Of a stretch of 64,000 nt of DNA, positions 20,014 to 31,864 are shown in pieces. The stretch comes from Dactylorhiza incarnata (taxonomy: Eukaryota; Streptophyta; Magnoliopsida; Asparagales; Orchidaceae), in assembly GCA_033032865.1 (NCBI GenBank), contig JAWHQI010000328.1:1550001-1614000 (forward strand), read 5' to 3'. Numbering within the stretch: the stretch's first letter is position 1; every line of letters starts with the position of its first letter. A program made the translations under genes and the position numbers. The notes below the pieces were generated by a model. The model had not been told where the DNA came from and searched no databases. It saw only the letters and a program-made list of their open reading frames with translations.

Positions 20014-22258
20014 TTAATTACCCTTAGGAACCCAAACGGAGTTGGGTCCTAGGTTCCTGGTTAGATCAACACCACTCGGAGTGTTAACATTGTGAGGGGT
20101 CATTCTGACATTGTCAACTCGTGGAGTCTTATATTTTTTGGGGTTAAACCAGCAATCTATGGCAAAGTGACCAACCTTGCCATAGCACCAACAATCGAAT
20201 CGATTGTATCTTCTCTTATTCTCCTGTTGTATCTTTTGAATGGGGAGTTTAACAGGAGCAGCTTTCTTAGAAGTAGAAGCCTCGTGGTTGCAACATACAC
20301 ACGGCTCCTTCTTCTCAAGAGGCTTAGCAACAATAGATTTAATCTTTGGTGCTTTCGTGGCAACTGATCCATGTACAAATGGACCATGATTCTTGAGGAT
20401 TACTTCTTCATGAGGTGCTTTGAACGGAGTGGTGTCAAAGTTCTAGGGTCTGGTCCATCCTAGATATCTATTGCTAGATTCAACATGTGTCGGTCTAGTA
20501 AGATGACCATTGGATGCCTCAAAGTCAAAGGGGTTTCTCGGAAAAACCACCTTCCTGAATGAAGGTTGACTTTGATCAGCATTTCGCTTTCCTTTCACAG
20601 CTCTTTTCTCAGCAGCCTTACTACTTTCAGCCTCATGACCAAGGCAGTTACCCTTCGCAGGAGCAGAAAACGTATGAACTATTGGAAGAATAGTTTTTGG
20701 CTTTGAGAAGCTTTCTACGAGCTTCCTTTCCACCACTAACTTTTCTTCCAGATCATTAATAGACTTCTCCTTTAGATTTAATAATTCATTAGAGCGGTTA
20801 AGTTCTTCTTTCAAGATTTGGACTTCATCTTTGAGAGGAGTTAATTTTTCAATTTCCTCACTCAAATCTGATTCTACCATCTTGAGAGATTCAATATCTT
20901 TTGCTTGAGATCTGACTACCTTGCGACATTTGTCAAATCCTACGAACAAAGCTTTATACTGAACCGTTAGATCTAAGTCTTCCTCTGAAGAATAGCCTTC
21001 ATTCGAATTGGATCCAGTTTCAGAATCAGAAAGAGGAGTGTGAGAGTTTACCTTCCCCTTGTATGAGGAGTCGCTTACTTCCTCATTTGATTGCGCCATC
21101 AGCCCAAAATAGGCTTCTTCATCTGAGCTTGACCCATCCGAGTCGCTGTAGCTCAGAGTCTTCAATTTCTTAGCGATGAAGCTCTTTTCTTCTTTCTTAT
21201 TTTCTTTGAAGGATTTCTTTTCTTCCTTCTTTTGTGTGGACTTTCCGTACTTAAATGTCCTGGCTTATTACGGCAATAACAAATAATATTAGTCGAAATA
21301 TGTTTATTTGGTTTAGTTTTATACCTGTCGTTACTGTGTCCCTTCTTGTGATGTTCATCATCACGCCTTGATCTTCTATGATCTGAAGAGGACTGACTTT
21401 TCCTTTGGCTTCTTTTTCTGAGCAATCTCTTGAATTGCTTGGAGAGAGAGGAGAATTCTCCATCGGACATGTCTGATCTTGATGAGCAAGCCAAAGACTC
21501 GTCGTCTTCATCTGACGATTGTGTCCTCACATATGATCTAGCTTTACCTCTTCTTGCCTCTTTGGCCTTCAGTGCCACAGAATTCTCCCTTCCAGAGGTC
21601 GAGCATCCTTCTTCTTCAGATTTGCGGATGTTCATTTGCAGTTCATAGGATAATAATTTCCCAAACAGATTCTGTGGATCTAGGTTTGTTAACTTTCCAA
21701 ACTCCCTGATTGCAACTATCTTGCTATCCCAGTCTTTCGTCAGGGATCGCAGGAATTTGTCATTCAGTTCACCGTTAGTAAACTCCCGACCATAATTTCT
21801 TAGGCCGTTAACAATTTTGAAGAATCTTTCATAAGCATCGGCAATGCACTCCTTCTTATTCTGCTTGAAGGCCTCGTACTCTTGGTTGAGTAGAGATCTT
21901 CTATCTTCCCTCACCTCTTCAGTACCTTCCATGAGGACAATTAAGGACGTCCATATTTCTTTGGCAGATTTTCAATGGATTAAGTTTTGTAACATTGAAT
22001 CATCCACTGCACTTGCAATTATATTCTTCGCCTTTTTGTAGGCTATTTCATCCTTAGTTAAATCCATCATTTTCTTCGGTACCTGACCAGTTGGGTCAGC
22101 TGTAGAGGCAGTCATAGGCACATGTGGGCCTTCTTCTACAACTTGAAATATCTCATATCTGCGGCTTCCATGTAAAATTTGACTCTTTCTTTCCACATGG
22201 GGAAATTAGCCTTTGTGCATATTTGCAACTTCAATGAGGATTCCTTGCTTCTTTCCAT
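20014..22258 (-). pseudogene. gag: gag of element B, frameshifted
   Basis: Starts MERSKESSLKLQICTKAN at 22258, where A and H have MKLPISRKEN and MKLPICSKQN. The capsid motif FPMWKERVKFYMEAAD follows, with a frameshift near 22160 and a stop near 21970. ORF pieces at 21162-21932 and 20443-21165 carry the middle region, the first knuckle (CYCRNKPGHLSTES, final cysteine lost), acidic repeats and coiled coil. A stop at 20443 precedes the second knuckle CWCYGKVGHFAIDC, where the second cysteine is replaced by tyrosine. It ends in SVWVPKGN and TAA at 20014. GATTGCAGG follows. Clearly homologous to A and H Gag; not functional. Confidence 0.9.
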
Positions 22259-22317
22259 GATTTGCTAGCAACTAGAATGGATGGATCCTATTCAATGTGT
22301 TAACCTAGAAGCGAACA

Positions 22318-22336
22318 GCGACACTCTGATACTAAT
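22318..22336 (-). other. Primer-binding site region of B
   Basis: The minus strand reads TTAGTATCAGAGTG right after the 5' LTR. It is a degraded match to TGGTATCAGAGC (initiator tRNA-Met). Confidence 0.75.
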
Positions 22337-24360
22337 TGAAGTATCTAGTTGCCTACCTAAATCACCTAGAGGGGGGTGAATAGGTGATAACTGCGTCTTT
22401 TGCGGAATAAAAACTTGATAAAAAGATAACGCAGAAAGTAAATCACAATCATAGACGACACAAGGAATTTTATAGTGGTTCCCCGTTCTTGGGTACTCCA
22501 CTTTCCGGCCTCGCCAATCTAGCACCACCACTAGACTTGACTACTTCACATTATCTCGGTTCAAGAACGATCCTACAATCTCGGAGTCACCACTCCTACA
22601 ACTCGGAGACAAATCTCCTACAAACTCAGAGAAAATCTCTCTTACAACTCAGAAAATACCTCTCTTACAACTCGGAGACAAACCTCTCCTACAACTCGGA
22701 GAAAACCTCTCCTACAACTCGGAGACAAACCTCTCCTACAACTCGGAGAAAACTTCTCCTACAATCAAATGTAAATTGAGATTGATAGAAAACTTATCAG
22801 TACATAACCAGATCTGAAAGCCTTGTGAGATCTTCTTCCTTCTTGAGGCTTGAAAAGCTTTGACTTGTTGTCGATGAGGAAGAAGGATAAAAACTCAGAT
22901 CTGACCTTCTTTGATTCAACTTGATCCAATAGATACAGTAGAGGATGGAGCAATGATCAATCGAACCTTTTCTTCCACTGGAGACAATAGATTCAGAATA
23001 GCAGATTGATCTCCAGCATTTGCAACAGGAGGCAGCACTTTCTCGCTCTTCTTGGAACGAAAGGAGAATTAGGGTTTGATCAGAATGAATGAATTTTTTT
23101 TATTAATCCTTAAAAGATAGCCTTATATAGCCATAGACTTAACGACATGAATTAAGGTAGGATTAACCTTAAACGAAATCAGAAGAGCTGTCACATTAGA
23201 CAGAAGGAATTAACATCCCGACAAACGGACTGAAAATCACTTAAAGGACGAAATCAAAACTTCTCGAGAAATACAAAGCTTCTCGAGAAATTGCAGCACC
23301 TACCCGAGAGATGACATAGAAGGTTTTTTCAGAAGATAGAGATAAACTTCTCGAGAGATACAGGATTTCTCGAGAGATGGATGGAAAAACATTTCTGGCA
23401 AACCAGGAGGAACTTTCCTAGAGAGAATCAATTTCTGGAGAACTAAATTGATTTCTCGAGAAATTCAAGTCTTGTCGAGAAGCCTTCAAGAAACTTGAAA
23501 AGGATTTCTCGAGAAATGAAATTGAGAAGCAAATCAGCGCGGAAACAATTCGTCGGCCAAGGAAAATTCATCGAACTGAGCTCGAAGAAATTACTTCAGT
23601 CGTCGAGCAGCGATCGACGAAGGGTGATTAAAGAAACAACTTCATCCTTCAGAAAAAACAGCGATCAACGAAATCATAAGAGTTCGTCGAACAGCGATCG
23701 ACGAAAGATGATCAACGAACAACTTCTAACTACGGCGGAATAGAGATCGACGAAATTTCCTCACTTCGTCGAACGACGATCGACGAAAAGTGATCGACGA
23801 AATACTTTAGCATCAGAAAACACTTTAGCTTCAGAAAAACAGAGATCAAAGAAAATACTTCAGTTCGTCGAACGAAACTTCTTATGAACAACGGTCGACA
23901 AAATTGCTTCTGTTCGTCGAACGGAGATCGACGAAAGCTGAACTCAGATTTTCTTCATAACTGTCCACCGAACAGCTCTCGACGAAAACACTACAGTTCG
24001 TCGAACGGAGCTCGACAAACTCACCAAATTTCGTCGAACGAAAAAATACTTAGGAAAAAGATATTTCTTCCAGATCATAAAAACAGCAACAACTTTCCCT
24101 TAGCTCTTTCTTTGTGTATGAATAAGAAGTACACCCCAATAGAGAGATTCCACATGAGTCAACACCTTGGTCTACACAATGAGGAATTACATTGCATAGG
24201 CATGTGTTTTAGGACTCATTGAAACCTGACATTGGTTTGTACTTAGCCATTTACAACCTGCAAACACATTACTAGAAAACAGCATCAAATACAATCTCAA
24301 TTCAACTTAGTTCAAGGGGACTTCTTAAAATCAAGGTAATTGTGGATACAATTCCCAACA
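22337..24360 (-). repeat. B 5' LTR, intact, with the empty site for A
   Basis: 2024 bp, TGAAGTATCTAG to ATTCCCAACA. It carries the GGGGAACC box (22465-22484), ACTCGGAGA minisatellite (22570-22765), TATA box (about 23121), CTCGAG array (23255-23520) and TCGTCGA array (23550-24040). The uninterrupted AAGAAACAACTTCATCC at about 23631 is the site A hit in the other LTR. Confidence 0.94.
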
Positions 24361-24540
24361 CTTATCATTCAATAACTATCAAAATCTAATACAAGATAGC
24401 CTTTTATAGGCTAGCCAACAACGCAGTCCGAAATTAAAATAAAACATGAGCATGGCTAAATGCAGTCCAAAATTAAAATAAAACATGGACATAAACAAAG
24501 TCCAAAATAAAAGACAAAGCTTGGTAAAATTTTAATTAAT
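24361..24540 (-). mobile_element. Right half of LTR-like host L/M
   Basis: Starts with the CTTAT target copy of B. The minus-strand TATA box CCTATAAAAG is at 24401-24408. Upstream of it GCAGTCCAAAATTAAAATAA occurs two to three times at about 24425-24510. The border with the Ty3 coding remnant is near 24536. Confidence 0.5.
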
Positions 24541-25108
24541 AATTATAATTATTAATTATTAATCTTGCGCCGCGGACGAAGGTTGTAACGGCGATGGCAT
24601 TCGTCGTGACGGTGCGGCGATGGCATTCTTCAAAATGGTTGTCGCGGCGATGGCATACACCATGATTGTTGTCGCGGCATCGTCCGTCAGAGTCTTCAAA
24701 TGTAGTTTTGCGGCAGCGATCAAAATAATGCGTTGAGTCGGCGTCGTCAAGGAACTGGCCACGAACATATGGCGGGGCGTCGTCGCCATCAATCCTCCAC
24801 CACTCAAAATCGCTCATCACCGATGAGTGGGTCATCAACAAACGCCTGTCAGACAAAGCAAAGATCTGTGGAACCCTTGGAAATGCGTTAGGCAAATAAG
24901 GAGAAAAAGTTTCATCATCAACATTCGACGTACCTCCAATGGAGACCAATGAAGAGATCGATCCAGGCACAAGCTCACCCCCCAACCCATTAGAAAATGT
25001 AGTGGAGCCAAACGGACATTCGGTTAATTCAAGTGGTGGAGAAATATATGATGTTAAATCCAAAACATTGAAAATAGGGGAGATTCCCCAATCAGTGGGT
25101 AACTCCAA
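24536..25108 (-). pseudogene. Ty3 integrase C-terminal tail, element M
   Basis: The ORF begins ELPTDWGISPIFNVLDL, the conserved end of the integrase C-terminal domain in plant Ty3 elements. It is separated from the piece at 25126-25773 by a frameshift in an A/T run near 25130. The rest is acidic, then arginine/histidine-rich where the DNA repeats GGCGATGGCAT three times (about 24590-24655). No chromodomain is recognised. Confidence 0.75.
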
Positions 25109-25125
25109 AAGAAAAGCGTTTTCTC

Positions 25126-25773
25126 CTAATTTTTTAAAATTCGAAATGGACCCGCTCGCCGATTTGCCAACTTTTTTTGGGTGCCCGGAAGCAACCGTTC
25201 AGGGATGAAACGCACCATAACCAAATCGCCAACTTTCAAGAGGGATGCTCTCTTATGTACGCTAGCATGAAATTGATAATATGCGTATTGTGTAGTTAAC
25301 ATGCCCTTAATGTGCTTATGAAAATTATGAACGTGAGAGGCAAAGTCTTGTGCAAATTGACTTGACTTATATGATAGAGGTAACGAAATCAAATCAAGTG
25401 GCACCGGTGCCTTATATCTGTGCACGATTTCATTCGGCGATAAATCCATTGATCTATTTTTATTATTCGCTAACTGAGCATAAGGAAAGAGTAAATCCCA
25501 AATACCCTTGTGGTCAACTAAAATCATAGACACGTGTAGGTGAATGTGGTAAGCATTTGGAGGAAAAATATGCGTAACTGGACCGGATGAGTAAGTACGT
25601 CGTGAAGAAACTAAGTCCAGGGGTACAGTCGCCACAGAATCAAAATCGCTCGCGACCGCCGACAAATCCGTAGACGGACACTCAAAAAAATTGTCCATCA
25701 AAGGTGACTCATAGTCAGATCTACGAAGGGTGGTGAAAAGACCGAGCACAAAATCTAACAACTCACAAAACAT
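25126..25773 (-). pseudogene. Ty3 integrase fragment, element M
   Basis: Residues from about 110 on read WDLLFPYAQLANNKNRSMDL, SPNEIVHRYKAP and GDLVMVRFIPERLLPGTQKK, RRAGPFRILKN. These are the end of the catalytic core and the GPY-type C-terminal domain of Ty3 integrase. The catalytic triad is not present. The first 110 residues do not resemble integrase, so the ORF looks chimeric through an internal deletion. Confidence 0.8.
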
Positions 25774-25823
25774 GTCCGACGGGACATGGCCAACGGAGGG
25801 GCTAGTAACATAGGCAAAACAAA

Positions 25824-26313
25824 CTAGCTAGGACGAGGCATAAGAATTTCATGTCCTAAAAATTTCGCAGGTCGATCCCACGGGTCAGGATGGAGGACCA
25901 ACAAAATTGAACCTGACAAAATTTCTAATTCACAATGAGCTTTAGGCAAAGGTGATAACATCAAAGAAATATCTTCCGGTTTCTCAACGTCAAAGTCACC
26001 CAAAGTTAACCTTTTCTCGCAAGGTAAATCTTCCAATGCACTAGGTACGTCCTCCAAATCAGAATCATCAGACAAATCTAAAATTGGATCAGAGGGGAGG
26101 TCCTCTTCCATATCACTAGGGTAACCAATCTCCTCATCATTGCTAAGTTCTTCCTAATTAACGACATCGCCCTCAGTGGTTGGCTCAGTCAAGGGCACAT
26201 ACTCAGTATTGTCATAAGGTTCAAAAACAATATCAGGAAGTTCGGGAGGAGACATTCCTGACGCATTGTGTGTAGAAATTATGGGAGGAACCTCACTATT
26301 CGGAATACTCTCA
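25824..26313 (-). pseudogene. Acidic ORF of element M, unknown
   Basis: A 95-residue ORF at 25824-26111, with similar acidic coding upstream to 26313 interrupted by a stop near 26155. Composition (Asp, Glu, Pro, Ser) recalls the single ORFs of G and N, but no motif is recognised. LTR N starts at 26314 and cuts it. Confidence 0.4.
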
Positions 26314-27281
26314 TGATGCGCAAAACTATGCTCGCAAACGACAAAGGCAAGTGTACCGTATCGAATGTAGTATAGGTTATTAAAACAAGGTCGTATTAGA
26401 CTCGGCGCGGTTGAGTACTCTTACTTCAAGAAAGTCTCTATTATTTTATCAATTAAAACTTGAGGGTTGGTTTTGCAAAAAGGAAATAAAAATAAGATTA
26501 AAAAGAAGAGTAAAAAGGGTTGCACTCGATCTTTGAATCACCGCGGAATAAAGAATAAGAAGAAGAAATAAAATCGCAATCTCTTACTAAAATAACTTTG
26601 ACTGTGGGGATTCCCGAATTATGAACGTACCTTGGGTCGAGGATACGCCCAACTAAGATTAGGAATATCAACTGAATTCTCATTCAATAATCGATAACCT
26701 AATACTTGCTTTACGAAATGAATCCCGCTATTGGATTTGACTCCAATCTGGGAGATTTATGTCATCCTCATTCGAGGGTTGCATGCAACTCTCTTTATCC
26801 TTGAAGGGTCGATTCGTCTTACGAGCTTGTTAGGCTTACTTAAGAACGAAAACAAGAACGAGAATTATATATCGAAAATATAATCTCGTTTCGTTAGAAT
26901 CAAGGATAAATCTTAAGCGTTTTTAGAAAAGAAAAAGAGCAAGACTAAATTACTTCAAAACTAATATTATTCCTTGGATCATCTCGATCGAGTACTAATA
27001 ATAATTTAGCTACTCATGGAGATTGAGGTATCAAAAGAAATAAAAGAATACATGAATAAGGGAGAAGAAAATGAGAGAAATAAAACTAATTTATTAATTG
27101 ATGCAAGGAGAATTACAAACTAAGAAAAGGACATTACAACTATTGAATTGAAAGGTACAATTTGCAAGTAGTAGAAGGATTATAAGAACTACTAAAAACA
27201 TGAAAATAAAGACATGAAATGAAAGTTCTAATCCTAAAAATTCGTCTCCAAAATTCCCTCAAAACATCTGCTGGAGCTGGC

Positions 27282-27289
27282 TTTTTATA
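27282..27289 (-). promoter_or_regulatory. TATA box of LTR N
   Basis: The minus strand reads GCTATAAAAAGCC. The CACG palindrome array at 27300-27765 is immediately upstream. Confidence 0.6.
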
Positions 27290-27299
27290 GCTGCAAAAT

Positions 27300-27765
27300 T
27301 GAGGTTACACGCCCTTGGTCGGGCGGGCGTGTAAGGGGCGTGATCAGTGCTGGTGCAGAGAGGGCGCGTTCTGGCCTCAATGCAGGCGTTTCGGGTGCGT
27401 CACGCCCTAGGTCACGCCCATGACCTGGGGCGTGTAATCTTTAAATGTGCTGCTGGTGGGAAATCTTTGGCAGGAAGGCGCGCGGGGCGAGTCACGCCCG
27501 TGACTGGGTGTCACGCCCCCTAGTCACGCCCGTGACCTGGGGCGTGTAACTTTAATTGACGTGGCAGGCATGATCTCAGCGGTTCTGATTCGTCTCAGAG
27601 GGTCACGGCCGTGACATTGGGTCACGCCCTTGGTCACGCCCGTGACCTGGGGCGTGTACTTGGTGAAACTTCACGGAATTGGCCCGGGGTGGCGGCAGCA
27701 GGACTGGAACACATCTTTGGTTGTCACGCCCTTGGTCACGCCCGTGACCTTGGGCGTGTACTTGA
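27300..27765 (-). repeat. GGTCACGCCCGTGACC palindrome array in LTR N
   Basis: GGTCACG and CGTGACC arms around CC occur at about 27410, 27532, 27631 and 27733, with variants at 27490 and GTCACGGCCGTGAC at 27602. Each is followed by TGGGGCGTGTA. The larger period is about 100-120 bp. Local GC content is far above the flanks. Confidence 0.9.
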
Positions 27766-27935
27766 CAATTTTGCTCAAAATGCCCAGAAATCCTGAAAAA
27801 CACAAAAAAGGCTTAAGTTAGTTTATAAAATTAAAAGGGAACATATTAAATAAGAAAATACATATAAATTATATAAATTCAAATTAAAACTATATTAAAA
27901 TTATACTAAAAGATGAATATAAAAAGTACCCATCA

Positions 27936-29051
27936 AATACCCCCATACTTGAGCTTTTGCTATTCCAGAGCAAAAGAGTGAGGAAAGAATTACAAGTCAT
28001 CGATATTATTTCTAATTGACTAAAATTTTATTAAACCAAGAATAAGTCAAAAGAAAATTTTAGGAATTTAAGAATTAAGTCATAAATTATGTTGATAATT
28101 TAAAAATAGAAATTTGTTTAGCTAACTACTTCTCAAGATAACTATTTAGCAATCGAAATTATAGAAATTTTCAAACAAAATTAGATTAAAATTATAGACA
28201 CTCTAACATAAAAGAAACTTAGGGAAAAGATACCTACCAAAATATTGCTCTCTTAATAATTTAATTTAGGACTATAAACAATGAAATTGGCTAGGGATGG
28301 GTTTAGACGAAATGGCAAATGAAGAGATACTTAAATAAAGGTGATGAATTTTATCCTCTCACCTTATTTGAATACGAATTTGTATATGCTTAGGAAAATA
28401 ATGAATTTTTCCATGCCATATAATCTTTTAAAATTTCTCTTCAATTAAAAACCCAAAATGTATATGTTTAGATGTAATGGATTTTATCCTCTTACATCAT
28501 GACATATAATCTTTTAAATGATTTTGGGTGCATATGTTTAGGAAATAATGAATTTTATCATCTTATTCCCATGACAATATGATCTTTTTCTACATTTTTT
28601 TTATTTGCCAACAAAGGGTAAGGGTAAAGAAAACTTCTAGTTTATAAATTAAACTATTTTGAGAGCAACATTTTAGTGGAATGAAATTTCCTAAGATCTT
28701 AAAGTTAAAAGTGAATATAATAGAAATCTAGAGATGTTTAGCCAATTTACCATAAAGTGAAGCTATTTAAAATTAAACGGAGAAGTAGTGCTAAATTAAT
28801 TCTCTAATCAAATTAAAAACATAAAATGTTTCTTAAAACCAAATTATTTCAAATTTAAATTTAACAAATTCTGATAAAACAAAAAATTAGCTAAATTAAA
28901 AATGTAAGAATACTTATAATCAAACCTCAAATTAAATTTCTAGAACAATAAAGACAACAAGGCTAGGCATATATTGAAAGGAGAGTTTAGTTCTTATTAT
29001 CTGTTTAAAACTCTTGTTTAAGTTTTACTTCCGAAATAATGATATATATAT
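27936..29051 (-). other. N interior next to the 3' LTR, non-coding
   Basis: Polypurine tract (minus AAGTATGGGGGT) at 27939-27950. From about 28380 to 28590 a block with ATATGTTTAGG, AATGAATTTTATC and ATATAATCTTTTAAA recurs three times with a period near 85 bp. The rest is AT-rich without a convincing ORF. TATAT at 29047-29051 is the left target copy of LTR O. Confidence 0.65.
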
Positions 29052-29219
29052 TGGTGTCCTGTATGAGTAATTAGAGCAAACACTAAGTAGGCATAAATAA
29101 ACAGCACAGCAAAAGCAGAAATAAAAACATAAAACAAAGCACATCCAGATGACACAAGATATATAGTAGTTCCCCAAAACCCGGGTACATCTACTCTTCT
29201 ACCCACTGGTAGGAATCTA

Positions 29220-29375
29220 CTAGGAGAGTTGATCAGGTGCCCTCACACCAAGGTGTTTTTGTTCAGGTGTCCACACAATAATGGAGGTTTGATCAGGTGC
29301 CCAATTCACCTATAAGCTTTTGATCAGGTGCGTATAAACCAACTAGATTTTTTTATCAGGTGTCTTGCCACCAAC
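29220..29375 (-). repeat. GATCAGGTG minisatellite in LTR O
   Basis: Five units of 30-40 bp containing TTGATCAGGTGCCC or a variant. This is the downstream minisatellite position, as in A, B and C. Confidence 0.8.
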
Positions 29376-30084
29376 AGGTAAACTTTTGAAGGGAGTTTTA
29401 ACCCTGTACAAGATGGGGAAGGAGAAAGGGAAAAGATTTATTGTTCTTCTCTTTGTGCTGAGAAGACTCTTGATGAAGATCCTGATTGGTAGTTGTGTTT
29501 GGATCTTGATGATGATGTTGAAGGAAGCTCCCCCTGTCTGATTTAGAATAGATGACAGCTTGTGGATGGAGCTTCTCCTCTAGATTGTGATACTCTTCTT
29601 CTTCTTCTTCTTCCTGAGCAAATGATATTGATTTGGTGTCTCGGGTTGTAGAAGATCTGCAAGAAATATGTTAGCAAAAAGAAAATAATATAATCTGGAT
29701 CTGTTCTTCTTTTTGCTCCTCTGATTTTCTTCTTCTTTCTTTTCTTCTCTAATTCCTGTACAGCAATATTAATATATTCTGTTATATTCTCTGTCGAGAG
29801 ATAAAAGCTATATATATATATATTCTGATATATATTATCTGCTGTAATATATTCTGCTGCTGTATATCCGTTTGAATTCTTGCCGTGCTTGACTTGCTGC
29901 AACGGCTCTATTAATTAATGATTTTGCCAAATGGCTACAGCATTAAATGCTTGCATGCTGTAATGTCAGAACAGCAATATATATAGCAATATATAAACTA
30001 GAATAAATAAATATTGCTTTAATAAAGTCTGACAGCAAATATATAATATTTAGTCGAGCTAAATGATATAAAATAAAATAAATG

Positions 30085-30320
30085 CTGCAGAAATTCGTCG
30101 ACCTCAGCTCGTCGTTCGTCAGGCTGAGCTCGCCAAATGATATTCTGAGCATTGATTAACTGCAGAGGACTTTTGTCGAGCGCTGCTGGGATTTCGTCGA
30201 CTGCTGTTTGGATTTCGTCGACCGTTGCTTCCCTGCTGTAATTTGTCGAGCGCTGCTAAAATATAATCTCTTTGTCGGGCGCCGTCCGACGAATGCTGAG
30301 CGCCGTTCGACGTTCGTCGA
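30085..30320 (-). repeat. TTCGTCGA array in LTR O
   Basis: TTCGTCGAC, TTTGTCGAGCGCTGC and CGTTCGTCGAACG units at about 30093, 30173, 30195, 30217, 30243 and 30300-30325. They resemble the B and K motifs. Confidence 0.8.
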
Positions 30321-30471
30321 ACGTAGTGAATATCAGCCTATTATTTATATGTCTATTTGTAGCCTTCTTTCTTAATGATAATTAATCTAAGTTATAATGT
30401 GAGTTGTGATATAAACTTAGATACTTAAGGTGGATCCTAACTCAAATCAAACCTAAGGTTCCAACATATAT

Positions 30472-30928
30472 AATATTTCTTGGACTTCCGGAGGGCTACC
30501 CGGTGAAGGGTTCGCAAGGTACTAGGAGCTGTGATGGGAGTTCAAGCCCAAAGCGCCCTTTCCAAGAAATTAGATTTTTATTCAATTAAAATTTTTTTTC
30601 TTTTCCAAAAAAATAAAATGAACGCTAAGCTACACCCCCATACTTAAAATTAAACATTGTCCCCAATGTTTAAAACTAAGTATGAAGAACACTTGAAAGA
30701 AAAAAAAAACTTTAAGAAAAATACATTAAATTAAAGATAAGCAAGGGGTGCCTCCCAAGGGCGCTTTCTTTTTCCCAGCTTTTAGCTAGACGGTTAGTGT
30801 TAGCTAAACGGATATATAAATTTAAAATGTACTGGCAACTCCCTTAATTCACGCGTAGGTGAATGTGCCGTCATTCGTTGCCCGGCGACTCCTCCGTTTA
30901 TCTTGTGATTCTCCTTTTGTCCTTGAAT
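30472..30928 (-). other. N interior: conserved block, internal polypurine motif, CTCCCAAG motif
   Basis: 30481-30552 is a block also found in D (41772-41845) and E (51422-51493). ACCCCCATACTT at 30634-30645 repeats the polypurine tract of 27939. GTGCCTCCCAAGGGCGC at about 30747 matches GTTGTCTCCCAAGAGC of G at about 59083, at the same place relative to the ORF. No gene is seen. Confidence 0.6.
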
Positions 30929-31864
30929 TTAAATATGTAAATCTAAATCACCTATACATACCTGAGGTGATTTGGAAAAATAAAAATGAGCGGCATATGG
31001 ATCATTGATTATTTGGGGTTGCAACGGCTCATCCTTAACCTGAAAATTATTAGAATAAAGAGAATCACAAATAAACGAGTTAGAAAATTTTTCGCAAGGA
31101 GGAGGTTCTTGCGAAAATATATGATTTAGCTCCGGTTGTTCCTTTTCTATAAAAAATTCGTTAGGAAAATCTAGTACATTACCAAGCGTAATATAATTTT
31201 CGGACACAAAATTTTCATGAATTTTTGGTTGGATAGAAGAAATTCGCGAATATTAATGACAAAGAAAATAAAATTCTGGTGGAGTAGGGGAAGAAACTTG
31301 TTCTTCTTCTATTTCATCCGGGGTGCCCATAACTTTAAGAAATTCTTGGTATAATAAGTTTTCTTCATCCTTGGTAAAAGAAGTTATGGGATTACATGAA
31401 ACTACATGTTGCTCCATAACTAAATTATACGAAGATGGAGAAAAAACACTAGAAGGAATAAAATTCTCCTCTAAATTTTGGGGGGAAGTATCACATTGAT
31501 TCGGTGGAGATTACCCAAAATTAGAGAAAGGAAATTTCGGCGCAAAAGAAGAAGAACAAGAATTCAGATCTAAAGATTTATCTTCATCGCCCCGAAAACT
31601 ATCGTGGTGACCTTGCCACCAAGAATAATCAACTTCGGGGCTAGAAGAAAAATTATTAGACGCCGAAAAATTATTCTCATTAGAAAAATTATTTTCATCA
31701 AAGTTTGAAAAATTATTTTCATGAAAAGCCGAGAAATTTTGATCGTAATTATAGGAAATATTTAATAATACATGCATGTGTGGAGTTTTGAGTTTTATGA
31801 ACTTAAAATCCATCAAATCTTCTCTGGAAGACCAATTAGGACAATAAAAGTCCCTGGCCAAAAT
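30929..31864 (-). pseudogene. Single ORF of element N, acidic and Asn-rich, two stops
   Basis: Reading frame from 31861 to 30929 (about 311 codons) broken by stops at 31511 and near 31255. The N-terminal part has NNFSN-type repeats (HENNFSNFDENNFSNENNFS); the rest is acidic with many Pro, Ser and Phe. No zinc knuckle or pol motif is present. It occupies the same place as the G ORF, so it may be the equivalent protein. The true start was removed by the LTR of C at 31865. Confidence 0.5.

Larger units (their letters stand above)
3332..24360 (-). mobile_element. SIRE-like Copia element B (gag only), with A nested in its 3' LTR
   Basis: Two LTRs of about 2.0 kb flank a short 2.8-kb interior (19553-22336). 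Both LTRs begin TGAAG on the plus strand and end CCCAACA, and the element is bounded by CTTAT duplications. The minus strand is the coding strand: a primer site lies next to 22337, gag runs from 22258, and a polypurine tract abuts 19552. Integrase, RT and RNase H are absent. Protease is cut within a few residues of its catalytic triplet. The 3' LTR holds the 14.2-kb element A, so B is older than A. Confidence 0.93.
26314..27935 (-). repeat. 3' LTR of Tat-like element N
   Basis: Plus-strand bounds TGATGCGC and ACCCATCA. GGCAAGTGTACCG near its left end matches GGCAAGTGCACCGG at the same place in both G LTRs. A polypurine tract lies directly to the right (27939-27950), so this is the downstream LTR of a minus-strand element. 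The other LTR is not in the window. Confidence 0.8.
29052..30466 (-). mobile_element. Solo LTR O (SIRE-like Copia)
   Basis: Bounds TGGTGTCCTG and GGTTCCAACA with TATAT on both sides (29047-29051, 30467-30471). On the minus strand it begins TGTTGGAACC like the other SIRE LTRs. It has a GGGGAACTACTATATATC box (29161-29178), a TTGATCAGGTG minisatellite (29220-29375) and a TTCGTCGA array (30085-30320). No internal region is present. Confidence 0.85.

Noticed and set aside
24590..24700. GGCGATGGCAT repeats as a further LTR array of the CpG type
   Set aside because: They fall upstream of a TATA box but also inside an open frame of the Ty3 remnant; the LTR border there is not fixed, so I did not count them.
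27300..27765. GGTCACGCCCGTGACC repeats as a CRISPR array
   Set aside because: Plant LTR context, irregular spacing, repeated spacers and no cas genes.
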